From: Paenibacillus silagei
GTDB lineage: Bacteria; Bacillota; Bacilli; Paenibacillales; Paenibacillaceae
DNA length: 37,857 bases
Assembly: GCF_017874735.1 (NCBI RefSeq)
Contig: NZ_JAGGLV010000041.1
Coordinates: 1-37,857, forward strand
Reading direction: 5' to 3'
Shown here piece by piece: positions 7,455-15,717 of this stretch. Within the stretch, counting starts at the first letter, position 1, and the number at the start of each line of letters is the position of its first letter. The position numbers and the translations under genes were made by a program. Under the pieces are notes generated by a model. The model searched no databases. It worked only from the letters and a program-made list of their open reading frames with translations, and was not told where the DNA came from.

Positions 7455-8678
7455 TTAATCATGCTTGAGGCCCACTCTGCGGATATGCAGGGTCAGTCTG
7501 ATATCTACACCAACACTGCTGTACAGGCTCTCCCAGTCGTTTTTGCCGTGGATATGCTTCCTCCAGTAGGCGGGATGATGGCTTCGGATCAGTTCGCCCA
7601 TGCCAAAAATATCGGAGTGGTCCTGCTGGGTCTGCTTCACCAGTCCGGTCAGCACCGTCTGGATCTGCTGCTCGAAATCCCGCTCGATCTCATGCAGCTT
7701 CTGCGGGGAATTGACAGGAATGTCACTGCTGTAATGCTCGTCCAAATCCCCCTCCAGGAAGATCTCATAGGACAAATAGGGCTTGCCGTCCTTGATGTAG
7801 CTCCGGGTGCGGGTGAAGCGTTCATTGGTCTTGGTCATGACAATCCCGAGCTCCCGGGTACGGAGCAGAGTGGAGTAGCCTCCGGGGTCCATCCCCTGCA
7901 TCGCCATGAATCCGCCGATCTCGATCGGGGCAGTTTTGCCCGCCATCCGTCCGCCGCTGAAATAAGCCAGCCCTGCAATGAGGATATTATCCTTGTTGCG
8001 CAGTGCCACATAAGGCAGATAGGCGCTTTGCCCCCACCTAGAGTCCGCTGACCAGAAGGTGCCGATATAATCCCGGGGGAATTTGCCGGAGGAGACGGAC
8101 TTCTCCATCATGGACAAAATATAAAGAGTTGGCACACGCTGCAGCGGCGGGTTCACATCCATGAAGGCGGACGCGCGGCCCTCGGAGACGAGCAGCCAGG
8201 TTCTGCGCCGGATTTCCGGGTTGCGCCGCAGATAATCATTCAGTTCGGCAAGGCTGCCCCGGGCAATCTCCTCGCTGATGATGATGATCCGCAGGTGAAC
8301 CAGATAACGCGGGTCGGCAATCTGCTGCTGCAGATTATTCATGGCGTCGTCGAGGGAGATGCCGCGCACGCTGACCACCCAGACGGGACTGGTCTTGCCT
8401 TCCCCTGCGCTGCCGCCGGTGCCGGGGCCCAGCGGGACTCTGCCCGGGACGGCAATCTGAGCGGTGACACTGATCATCTCCGTAGGCAGAGAGTTATCAT
8501 GGATGTGAGTGACCCGGTCTTCTTTTTGCGTATCGTCTGCAGGGATCTTGTCAATGGATAGGCCGAGAACCAGCGCGCGGTCCTCAATCTCCACCTGATC
8601 CCAGCATCCGCTGAGCAGCGGTGCGGCAATAGTGAGCAGGAGGAGCAGGGCGAGCGTGCGCGGAAGCTGTATTTTCAT
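7455..8678 (-). CDS. Ger(x)C family spore germination lipoprotein
   Basis: This is the C subunit of a GerA-type germinant receptor, a lipoprotein on the outer face of the spore inner membrane. It has about 407 residues. The signal peptide LALLLLLTIAAPLLSGC ends at the lipobox Cys25, followed by WDQVEIEDRALVLGLSIDK, the standard Ger(x)C start. The rest is the three-domain GerC region and ends in RLTLHIRRVGLKHD. The start is ATG at 8676-8678, preceded by AAGGAG; it overlaps the stop of the upstream B subunit (ATGA), so translation is probably coupled. A longer in-frame upstream start would sit inside the B gene and would spoil the signal peptide. Transcription in the forespore (SigG) is expected from the family, but no clear SigG promoter was found. 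Confidence 0.93.
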   Translation of the reverse strand: MKIQLPRTLALLLLLTIAAPLLSGCWDQVEIEDRALVLGLSIDKIPADDTQKEDRVTHIHDNSLPTEMISVTAQIAVPGRVPLGPGTGGSAGEGKTSPVWVVSVRGISLDDAMNNLQQQIADPRYLVHLRIIIISEEIARGSLAELNDYLRRNPEIRRRTWLLVSEGRASAFMDVNPPLQRVPTLYILSMMEKSVSSGKFPRDYIGTFWSADSRWGQSAYLPYVALRNKDNILIAGLAYFSGGRMAGKTAPIEIGGFMAMQGMDPGGYSTLLRTRELGIVMTKTNERFTRTRSYIKDGKPYLSYEIFLEGDLDEHYSSDIPVNSPQKLHEIERDFEQQIQTVLTGLVKQTQQDHSDIFGMGELIRSHHPAYWRKHIHGKNDWESLYSSVGVDIRLTLHIRRVGLKHD

Positions 8679-9772
8679 GAGGTCACCTTCTCCTTGTGGC
8701 GTCTGAGCAGATAGACTGTCCATAACAGCAGCGGATAGCCGAACATCAGCATCATGCCAGCATTGCCCAGATGAAGGGCCCACCGGTAAGATTCGAACAC
8801 ATTTGAGGGCAGCATGGCCAGGATGAACATCACCGGCAGCAGGACCGTGGAGGCCATCCGCTGGTCGCGGAATCGCAGCAGCTTGTGCAGCAGATAGGCA
8901 GATATGTAATAAGTAGTGTAGATCGTCGTGTAGACAGAGATGACCCAGATAATAATGAAGATAGCATCCAGCCGCTCCAGGAATCCCTCGCCAAAGGCCG
9001 CCGAACGGGCCATCTCCAGAGTAGGGTAGATCAGCAGCTTGGTCTCCTCGGCACCGAATATCCCTACAGAAGCAATGACGATCAGCACGTAGATTGCACC
9101 CGACAGGAAGATGGCCCAGGCCCCCGCACGGACGGCATGCCCAGGCTTCTCCATGAATGGAATCAGCAGCACGATGACGAAGGAGCTTTGGAACAGATAG
9201 GTGGCCTCCTGCGCTCCTTTCCAGAACTGGAGGCTGGGAGCCATCAGGACAGGTTGCAGATTGAGCATATCCACATTTTTGAGCGAGAGCAGAATGGTGA
9301 CCAGAATAGAGCCTACAATCAGCGGCAGATAGAAGAAGTGGATATAGGAGAACTTCACAACGTTGCGCCTGGAGGACAGGAGACTGATGAGCAGCATCAG
9401 GAAGATGGTTGCTTCGATCGGTGTTTTTTTGTACAGCACGGTTGTGGCAACATCCCCGAACTGGCGTACAGTGAGGCCGGTGAGTACAATGAACAGCAGC
9501 ATAATCACCACAGTGAAAATAGCAGCAAGCGGGCGTCCGATCAGGCGGCGGCTGAACACAAACAGGGTCTCCTGCGGAAACCGCTGGCAGAGGGAGGCCA
9601 GCAGCCAGTAGCTGATGAAGGAGAAAAGTACGCCGCAGAATGCAACAAGGGGAGCGCTGCTGTTGCCTGCTTCGGTCATATAGCGCGGGAAGCTGAGGAT
9701 GCCCACTCCGATAATGGTGCTGCTGATCACGGCTGCTGCGCGCAGAGTCGTAATCTGGCGCGGATTATTCAT
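8675..9772 (-). CDS. GerAB/ArcD/ProY family germinant receptor B subunit
   Basis: The 365-residue integral membrane protein belongs to the APC-like spore germination transporters that help bind the germinant. It begins MNNPRQITTLRAAAVISST with IGVGILSFPRYMTEAG close behind, the typical first helix, and about ten helices follow. The chosen start is ATG at 9770-9772, with GGGAG nine bases upstream. The alternative ATG at 9779-9781 directly abuts that ribosome site, and further upstream frame lies inside gerA. It overlaps the end of the A subunit gene by 8 nt and the start of the C subunit gene by 4 nt. The germinant (amino acid, sugar or nucleoside) cannot be read from sequence. Confidence 0.92.
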   Translation of the reverse strand: MNNPRQITTLRAAAVISSTIIGVGILSFPRYMTEAGNSSAPLVAFCGVLFSFISYWLLASLCQRFPQETLFVFSRRLIGRPLAAIFTVVIMLLFIVLTGLTVRQFGDVATTVLYKKTPIEATIFLMLLISLLSSRRNVVKFSYIHFFYLPLIVGSILVTILLSLKNVDMLNLQPVLMAPSLQFWKGAQEATYLFQSSFVIVLLIPFMEKPGHAVRAGAWAIFLSGAIYVLIVIASVGIFGAEETKLLIYPTLEMARSAAFGEGFLERLDAIFIIIWVISVYTTIYTTYYISAYLLHKLLRFRDQRMASTVLLPVMFILAMLPSNVFESYRWALHLGNAGMMLMFGYPLLLWTVYLLRRHKEKVTS

Positions 9773-11375
9773 CGGTCTCATCTCCCTGCCTGAGAATCTG
9801 GTCAATCTCTGCGGTGGGTACACTGCGGGGCAGTCTGTCGGTATCCCGGACATGCAGGAAGCTGGGGCGGCGGCGCATCCACCAGAGCGGCACCCGCACC
9901 AGCGTATCCTTCAGATCACGCCATTTGCCGGGAATGTAAGGGGACATATAAGGAACCCCAAAGGACTCCAGGTAGAGCAGATGATTCAGAATCAGAATCG
10001 TACCAATCATAACCCCGTAGAGGCCGAACATACCGGCCAGAAGGATCAGCGGAAACCGCAGCATACGCAGGGCGATCGCTGCATTGTAGGCGGGGGTGGC
10101 GAACGAGCCGATCGTCGTCAGAGCCACAATGACAACCGTGATCGGGCTGGCGAGTCCTGCGCCCACTGCAGCCTGTCCGATGACGAGGACGCCTACAATA
10201 GATAATGCCCCGCCGATCATCTGCGGCAGCCGGATCGTCGCTTCCCGCAGAACCTCCATGGATACCTCCATAATCAGCACCTCCAGCACAGCCGGAAACG
10301 GCACCCCCGCCCGGCCGCCCGAGATCGCCACAGCGAAATCTGTAGGCAGCAGTTCGGGGTTGTACGAGATGACAGACACATATAACGCCGGGAAAAACAG
10401 TGAGCAGGCCAAAGCAATCAGCCGGATGATCCGGATCAGGCTGCCCATAATGAAGCGTTCCGTATAGTCATCCACCGTCTCGAAGAACTGGTTGAAGAGG
10501 GCGGGAACAATCAGGGCAAACGGTGATCCATCAACGAGAATGGCGACCCGGCCCTCCAGCAGGGCGGCCACAGTCTTGTCGGGCCGCTCGGTGCTCTGAA
10601 CCTGGGGGAAGGGGGAGAGCGGCTGGTCTTCGATGAACTGCTCGATGTATCCGGCATCGAGGATGCCGTCCGTATGAATCAGCGAGATTCGGCGCATGAC
10701 TTCAGCGACCAGACTGCTGTCAGTGACACTGTCAATGTAACATAGAGCCACCCTTGACTGGGTACGCTCTCCGAGCGGGCTGATCTCAATGCGGAAGTCC
10801 GTGCTCTGCAGCCGGTAGCGCAGCAGGGAGAGATTGTTCTCCAGCTTCTCCACATAGCCTTCACGCGGCCCGCGGATGACCTGCTCCGTCTGCGGCTGCT
10901 CGACCCCGCGCATCTCAATCTGGCGCATTTCCATGCGAAGCGCCTCTGGAATTCCGTCAATCAGCAGAATCAGGTCGCCCTTCACGGCGGCTTGGGGGAG
11001 TGCGGACAGATCGGCAGTCGTGGTGCCTTGAGTGACCTGGACAGCTGTACTCCAGATATAATGAATCATTCCGCCCGTATCCTCCGGGACCTCAGACTGC
11101 CCTGGAGGCGGGGCCATTAACGGTTTCAGCACATGCTCGCGCACCTGCTCCATATTCACGAGTGAGGAGAAGAAGAGCATTGCAGCAGGATAAGCTCCGA
11201 AGAGCAGGAAGTCGCGTACGACCAGATCGCCGTTCTCTCCGAGCCTCGCCTGAAGCTCCGGCAGATCGGTCTTCAGCTCTCCTGTCAGCCTGCTGCCGCT
11301 GGCAGGCTTCTGCTCTGTAGAAGAAGACTGTTGCTTATCTATGTAGGAGGCATATTTATCTTTCCAGTCTTGCAA
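9765..11375 (-). CDS. GerA family spore germination receptor A subunit
   Basis: This is the A subunit of the germinant receptor. It has a soluble N-terminal part (about residues 1-290 of 536) and a C-terminal membrane part with about five helices. Family marks include LLIDGIPEAL, RGPREGYVEKLENNLSLLRYRL, FIEDQPLSPFPQVQSTERPD, GRVAILVDGSPFALIVP and SGGRAGVPFPAVLEVLIMEV. The likely start is TTG at 11373-11375, 8 nt after a perfect AAGGAGG (11384-11390). The in-frame ATG at 11391-11393 includes that ribosome site within its codons and has none of its own. It is the first gene of the A-B-C-small protein operon. The C-terminal tail after the last helix is basic (WWMRRRPSFLHVRD), as in many GerA proteins. 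Confidence 0.92.
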   Translation of the reverse strand: MQDWKDKYASYIDKQQSSSTEQKPASGSRLTGELKTDLPELQARLGENGDLVVRDFLLFGAYPAAMLFFSSLVNMEQVREHVLKPLMAPPPGQSEVPEDTGGMIHYIWSTAVQVTQGTTTADLSALPQAAVKGDLILLIDGIPEALRMEMRQIEMRGVEQPQTEQVIRGPREGYVEKLENNLSLLRYRLQSTDFRIEISPLGERTQSRVALCYIDSVTDSSLVAEVMRRISLIHTDGILDAGYIEQFIEDQPLSPFPQVQSTERPDKTVAALLEGRVAILVDGSPFALIVPALFNQFFETVDDYTERFIMGSLIRIIRLIALACSLFFPALYVSVISYNPELLPTDFAVAISGGRAGVPFPAVLEVLIMEVSMEVLREATIRLPQMIGGALSIVGVLVIGQAAVGAGLASPITVVIVALTTIGSFATPAYNAAIALRMLRFPLILLAGMFGLYGVMIGTILILNHLLYLESFGVPYMSPYIPGKWRDLKDTLVRVPLWWMRRRPSFLHVRDTDRLPRSVPTAEIDQILRQGDETDE

Positions 11376-11383
11376 ACGGGTGA

Positions 11384-11390
11384 CCTCCTT
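11384..11390 (-). promoter_or_regulatory. Ribosome binding site that decides the gerA-type start
   Basis: AAGGAGG (read on the minus strand) lies 8 nt before the TTG at 11375 and inside the codons that would follow the ATG at 11393. This supports a TTG start. Confidence 0.75.
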
Positions 11391-11562
11391 CATAGGGCAG
11401 ATGGATGAATCTATATAAAGTGTTGCTTGATCGTACGGTTTTTATGTAATTTCTATGTGTAAGGCCCGGAAGGAGTGCTATGATATCTGCTTCAGGCGGT
11501 TGCTTGGCAGCCGGTTGCCCGGTAAACTAAAAGGTAGAAAGCCTTAAGGAGTTTGAAGAGAT

Positions 11563-13389
11563 ATGGAGATGCAAGGATCATTAATGGAGCAGGCCCAGGC
11601 CGAGCTGCAAAAATATTACGGTTATCCCGATTTCCGGGACGGCCAGAAAAAAATTGTGAACAATCTGCTGGAAGGCCGCGATACGCTGGGCATTCTGCCT
11701 ACCGGAGGCGGTAAGTCCATCTGCTATCAGGTTCCGGCGCTGCTGCAGCCGGGGCTTACCCTGGTCGTCTCACCGCTGATCTCCCTGATGAAGGATCAGG
11801 TGGATGCTCTTACGACGGCAGGGATTCCGGCTGCTTATATCAACAGCACCCTGAGCGGCAAGGAAGTGAATGAGCGCATCCGTGCGGCCCGCCGCGGCGA
11901 CTTGAAGCTGCTCTATGTAGCTCCCGAGCGTCTGGAGCTGGACTGGTTCCGCCTGGAGATGGCGGGACTGAACATCTCCTGCGTAGCTGTGGATGAGGCG
12001 CACTGCGTCTCGCAGTGGGGCCATGACTTCCGCACCAGTTATCTGGCAGTGTCCCCGTTCGTGGAGCAGCTGCCGCAGCGTCCGATTCTGGCGGCCTTCA
12101 CCGCTACAGCTACCCCGGAGGTCATGGAGGATATGGTCCGGCTGCTGCGCCTGCGCGAGCCGGGCGTCTTCATGACCGGACTTGGCCGCGACAATCTGGC
12201 GATGTCCGTGCTGCGCGGAGAGAACAAGCGCGAGTTCGTGCTGGATTACGCGGCTCAGCATGCCCATCAGCCGGGCATCGTGTATGCCGCCACCCGCAAG
12301 GAGGTGGATGATCTCTATCAGCGCCTCCAGGCCGCAGGAATCACCGCCGGGCGCTATCATGCCGGAATGAACGACCAGGAGCGGGCGGACAGCCAGGAAG
12401 GCTTCCTCTATGACGATATCCGCGTCATGGTCGCCACGAATGCCTTCGGGATGGGGATCGACAAGTCTAACGTGCGTTATGTCATCCATTACAATATGCC
12501 GAAGAACATGGAGGCTTATGTTCAAGAGGCGGGACGTGCCGGGCGTGACGGGGAGCCGAGCGATTGTATCCTCCTGTTCAGTGCGCAGGATATCATGACC
12601 CAGAAATTCCTGATTGAGCAGAACCCGCAGGACCCGGAACGTAAAGCCAACGAATACCGCAAGCTCCAGCAGATGATTGAATACTGCTATACCACCCGCT
12701 GCCTGCGCAGCGCGCAGCTCGACTATTTCGGCGAGAGTCATGACGATGATCACTGCGGGATTTGCAGCTCCTGTACCGACGAGCGTGAGCTGGTCGATAT
12801 CACCGTTGAAGCGCAGAAAATCTTCTCCTGCATCCACCGGATGCGGGAGCGTTACGGCGTGGCGCTGGTCTCATCCGTGCTGAAGGGCTCACGTAACCAG
12901 AAGGTGCTGCAATACGGCTTCGAGAAGCTGCCGACTCACGGCGCTATGTCCAGCCGCAGCGAGAAGGAGATTACCGAGATCATCAATATGCTGATCTCGG
13001 AAGGTTATCTGGCCTTGTCCGAAGGCCAGTATCCGGTGGTCCGGCTGCAGCCGCTGGCAGCCGAGGTGCTGCGCGGCCAGCGCCAGGTGCATCAGCGCGT
13101 AGCCCGCACGCTGGTCACCTCCGGCACGCGAGACCGCAGCCGCTCGCGCGATACTTCGCCGTCCGCGGTCAACGAAACGGTGTTCGAGCAGCTGCGCCTG
13201 ATCCGCCGCGAGCTGGCGGGGCGTGAGCATGTGCCGTCGTACATCATTTTCAATGATGCGACGCTGCGTGAGATGAGCGTGGTTTGTCCGCAGACAGAAG
13301 CGGAGATGCTGAGGGTGAAGGGTGTCGGTGAAGTGAAGTACCGGAAGTACGGCAAGGCCTTCCTGGAGTTTTTTCAAAATGATATGTAA
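11563..13389 (+). CDS. recQ: ATP-dependent DNA helicase RecQ
   Basis: RecQ is a 3'-5' DNA helicase used in recombination and replication-fork repair. The 608-residue protein has motif 0 (RDGQKKIV), the Walker A loop GILPTGGGKS (about 43-52), DEAH at 144-147 in AVDEAHCVSQWGHDFR, and the second helicase domain with ATNAFGMGIDKSNVR and QEAGRAGRDG. The RQC zinc site follows (CYTTRCLRSAQL and DHCGICSSC), then a winged-helix region and an HRDC domain at about 530-605 (EQLRLIRRELA, LRVKGVGEVKYRKYG). The ATG at 11563 has AAGGAG 11 nt upstream; ATGs at 11569 and 11584 are alternatives. It is divergent from the germination operon and leads into a radical SAM gene 15 nt later. Confidence 0.95.
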   Translation: MEMQGSLMEQAQAELQKYYGYPDFRDGQKKIVNNLLEGRDTLGILPTGGGKSICYQVPALLQPGLTLVVSPLISLMKDQVDALTTAGIPAAYINSTLSGKEVNERIRAARRGDLKLLYVAPERLELDWFRLEMAGLNISCVAVDEAHCVSQWGHDFRTSYLAVSPFVEQLPQRPILAAFTATATPEVMEDMVRLLRLREPGVFMTGLGRDNLAMSVLRGENKREFVLDYAAQHAHQPGIVYAATRKEVDDLYQRLQAAGITAGRYHAGMNDQERADSQEGFLYDDIRVMVATNAFGMGIDKSNVRYVIHYNMPKNMEAYVQEAGRAGRDGEPSDCILLFSAQDIMTQKFLIEQNPQDPERKANEYRKLQQMIEYCYTTRCLRSAQLDYFGESHDDDHCGICSSCTDERELVDITVEAQKIFSCIHRMRERYGVALVSSVLKGSRNQKVLQYGFEKLPTHGAMSSRSEKEITEIINMLISEGYLALSEGQYPVVRLQPLAAEVLRGQRQVHQRVARTLVTSGTRDRSRSRDTSPSAVNETVFEQLRLIRRELAGREHVPSYIIFNDATLREMSVVCPQTEAEMLRVKGVGEVKYRKYGKAFLEFFQNDM

Positions 13390-13404
13390 AGAAGGTTATA
13401 AGGC

Positions 13405-15342
13405 ATGAGAATCATCCTGGCCACATTAAATGCCAAATATATTCATACGTCGCTTGCGATCCGGCTGCTGAAGGCGTATAGCGAGCATGAGTTCAAGGAT
13501 ATCCTTTTGGCGGAATATACCATCAAAGATCCCGCGATGAACATCGTGTCTGACCTTTTTCAGAAGCAGCCGGATGTGATTGGCTTCTCCTGTTACATCT
13601 GGAACATCGAGGAGACCATCAAGCTGGTCGGTATTCTCAAGCAGGTCATGCCGGAGGTCAAGATTGTGCTGGGCGGGCCGGAGGTATCCTATGAGCCGCT
13701 CTACTGGATGAAGCGGGAGACCGGAGTGGACTTTGTCGTGAACGGTGACGGGGAAGAGACCTTCCACCATCTGCTGCAGGAGATCCGGGATGAGCACAAG
13801 TACCATTTCGTATACGGTGCGGCTTACCGCAAGGGGGAAGAGCTGATCGTCAATCCTCCCCGTCCCAAAAGTGATCTTAACACCCTGCCGACCCCGCACC
13901 GCTTCGCGGAGGATCTGCCGGAGCTTAGCAAGCGTATCGTGTATTTTGAGACGAGCCGGGGCTGTCCCTTCAACTGCCAATTCTGCCTGTCCAGCATTGA
14001 GGTGGGCGTGCGTTATTATGATATCGAACGGGTGAAGTCCGATCTGCTCTATCTGATTGAGGGCGGGGCCAAGGTAATTAAGTTCCTGGACCGTACGTTC
14101 AATATCAACCGCAATTATGCGATGGAGATGTTCCAGTTCCTGATCGATAATCATCAGGGCTGCGTGTTCCAGTTCGAGATTACCGCTGATATTATGCGTC
14201 CCGAGGTGCTGGATTTCCTGGCGCAGAACGCCCCTCCGGGCGTCTTCCGCTTCGAGATCGGCGTCCAGTCGACGAATGACGAGACCAATGAGCTGGTCAA
14301 GCGCCGCCAGAACTTCACCAAGCTGTCGCGCACTGTGATGAAGATCAAGGCCAGCGGCAACATCGACCAGCATCTCGATCTGATCGCCGGATTGCCAATG
14401 GAGGATTACGACACCTTCCGCAAGACCTTCAATGACGTCTTTGCCATGGAGCCGGAGGAGCTGCAATTAGGGTTCCTCAAAATGCTGCGCGGCACCGGGC
14501 TGCGCGCCCAGGCAGCTAAATACGACTATACGTATATGGAGCATGCGCCATACGAAATTCTCAGCAGCCATGTGATGCCGTTCGCCGATATTATCCGACT
14601 CAAGCGGCTGGAGGATGTGCTGGAGAAGTACTGGAACAGCCAGCGGCTGGCTCATTCAGTCAAGTATCTGATCCGCCATGTCTTCCCGTCCCCGTTCGAC
14701 TTCTTCCAGGAGTTCGGGGACTACTGGGAAGAGCGGGGCTGGCAGAAGATCGGGCATCAGCTGGAGGATCTGTTCACCCGGCTGCATAACTTCCTGACGG
14801 ACCGGGGCACGGCTTCTATGGACATAGTCACCGGCCTGATGAAGCTGGACTATTTCCTCGCCCACAAGTACAAGCCCCGCAAGATCTGGTGGGACGATGT
14901 GCTTGATAAAGCGGAGTGGGCGAAGCACCTGAAGCAGATCGCCAGTCAGCCGGAGCTGATCTCGACCAAGCTGGCGGAGGCCGGACTTAGCGAGCGGGAG
15001 CTGCAGAAGTTCATCGTGCTCGATGAGCTGCCGTTCCGCCTTGCGCCGGTGCTGGAATCGATCAGCGGGCTGCGCTATGACGGGGAGCTTGGCGCTGAGG
15101 CGGGGGTTGGAGCTTCTGGCGAAGGTGAAGCAGTTGCCGCAATCAAGGCAGAAGTATCGCCTCCGGCGGTTGCCGGGGGAGGCGGGAGTGAAGGCCGGGC
15201 GGCTGCAACGGCGGTCGCCGCCGGGAGCGGGACGGCCCTGCCGGGTCCGCACCCCGGGGCAAGCGATGGCCGCACACTGCTGGTCGTCCTGTATCAGCAG
15301 GACGAGAGCCAGCGGGCGCAGTATTATACGCTGCCTTTGTAG
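13405..15342 (+). CDS. B12-binding radical SAM protein (DUF4080 type)
   Basis: This 645-residue protein combines an N-terminal cobalamin-binding domain (about residues 1-130, with GGPEVSYEP) and a radical SAM domain whose cluster motif is SRGCPFNCQFC, Cys187, Cys191 and Cys194. The C-terminal half fits the DUF4080 region of such proteins. The substrate is unknown; B12 radical SAM enzymes often methylate unreactive carbons or act in ring rearrangements. Residues about 560-620 are an unusual Gly/Ala/Pro-rich linker that precedes a short conserved-looking tail (LLVVLYQQDESQRAQYYTLP). The ATG at 13405 follows an AAGG site. It is 15 nt after recQ and probably cotranscribed with it. Confidence 0.9.
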   Translation: MRIILATLNAKYIHTSLAIRLLKAYSEHEFKDILLAEYTIKDPAMNIVSDLFQKQPDVIGFSCYIWNIEETIKLVGILKQVMPEVKIVLGGPEVSYEPLYWMKRETGVDFVVNGDGEETFHHLLQEIRDEHKYHFVYGAAYRKGEELIVNPPRPKSDLNTLPTPHRFAEDLPELSKRIVYFETSRGCPFNCQFCLSSIEVGVRYYDIERVKSDLLYLIEGGAKVIKFLDRTFNINRNYAMEMFQFLIDNHQGCVFQFEITADIMRPEVLDFLAQNAPPGVFRFEIGVQSTNDETNELVKRRQNFTKLSRTVMKIKASGNIDQHLDLIAGLPMEDYDTFRKTFNDVFAMEPEELQLGFLKMLRGTGLRAQAAKYDYTYMEHAPYEILSSHVMPFADIIRLKRLEDVLEKYWNSQRLAHSVKYLIRHVFPSPFDFFQEFGDYWEERGWQKIGHQLEDLFTRLHNFLTDRGTASMDIVTGLMKLDYFLAHKYKPRKIWWDDVLDKAEWAKHLKQIASQPELISTKLAEAGLSERELQKFIVLDELPFRLAPVLESISGLRYDGELGAEAGVGASGEGEAVAAIKAEVSPPAVAGGGGSEGRAAATAVAAGSGTALPGPHPGASDGRTLLVVLYQQDESQRAQYYTLPL

Positions 15343-15381
15343 GGGAATGCCCCTGACTACACTGGACACCTGCCTGCCGAT

Positions 15382-15451
15382 GCGGATGTATGCGAAAAAC
15401 CGAACACATCCGGCGTTCCGTGGGCGCGTGAACCAAATGTAATCGAAAAAC
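15382..15451 (+). repeat. 51-nt intergenic repeat, array B (left of the IS110 insertion)
   Basis: Two cores, GGATGTATGCGAAAAACCG and CCAAATGTAATCGAAAAAC, have their ATGTA at 15386 and 15437, exactly 51 nt apart. The second unit is interrupted after CGAAAAAC by the IS element. When 1607 bp are removed, the next ATGTA (17095) falls 51 nt after 15437, so arrays B and C were one array. The first unit carries the TATGCG core otherwise seen only in array D, which links the two subfamilies. Confidence 0.85.
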
Positions 15452-15539
15452 AGTCATGACAAGACAGAGGCCTTGTCACCCCCAGGAATGAAAATAAGTG
15501 GTTGGCATCCGTCGCATCCATTCTAAATGAGGCTGTAGT

Positions 15540-15705
15540 CGTCAACACTTACATATACAAATCAAAGGGCGGAAACGGTTACTGGGACCCACCCCGTTCG
15601 AAAAACCGTTCTATTGCGCTTTTCGAGCATCGCCTATTGTAGCCCCCAAAAGTACGTGTATTAAATTACACTCACTCGAGCGCATGATTTGTAAACTGAC
15701 GATGG
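15540..15705 (+). ncRNA. Candidate IS110 bridge RNA
   Basis: The non-coding left end holds, in order, three guide-like segments. TCGAAAAACCG at 15598-15608 is identical to the 11 nt spanning the reconstructed insertion junction. GTATTAAA at 15658-15665 is identical to the element's right terminus (17050-17057). CATGATT at 15683-15689 can pair with the left terminus AGTCATG (15452-15458) with one G-U pair. A target-binding loop followed by a donor-binding loop is the known order in IS110 bridge RNAs. TCGAAAA (15598-15604) could also pair internally with TTTTCGA (15620-15626). The right-target guide could not be placed with confidence and the RNA ends are guesses. Confidence 0.5.
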
Positions 15706-15717
15706 AGGATGGTAGGA

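Noticed and set aside
11770..12837. Long minus-strand frame of 355 codons opposite recQ
   Set aside because: It lies wholly inside recQ, whose helicase motifs are unambiguous. The antisense product shows no known motif.
13405..15342. Frameshift in the radical SAM gene because of the odd Gly/Ala-rich tail
   Set aside because: The frame stays open and the final residues again look ordered, so a low-complexity linker is simpler than two compensating shifts.
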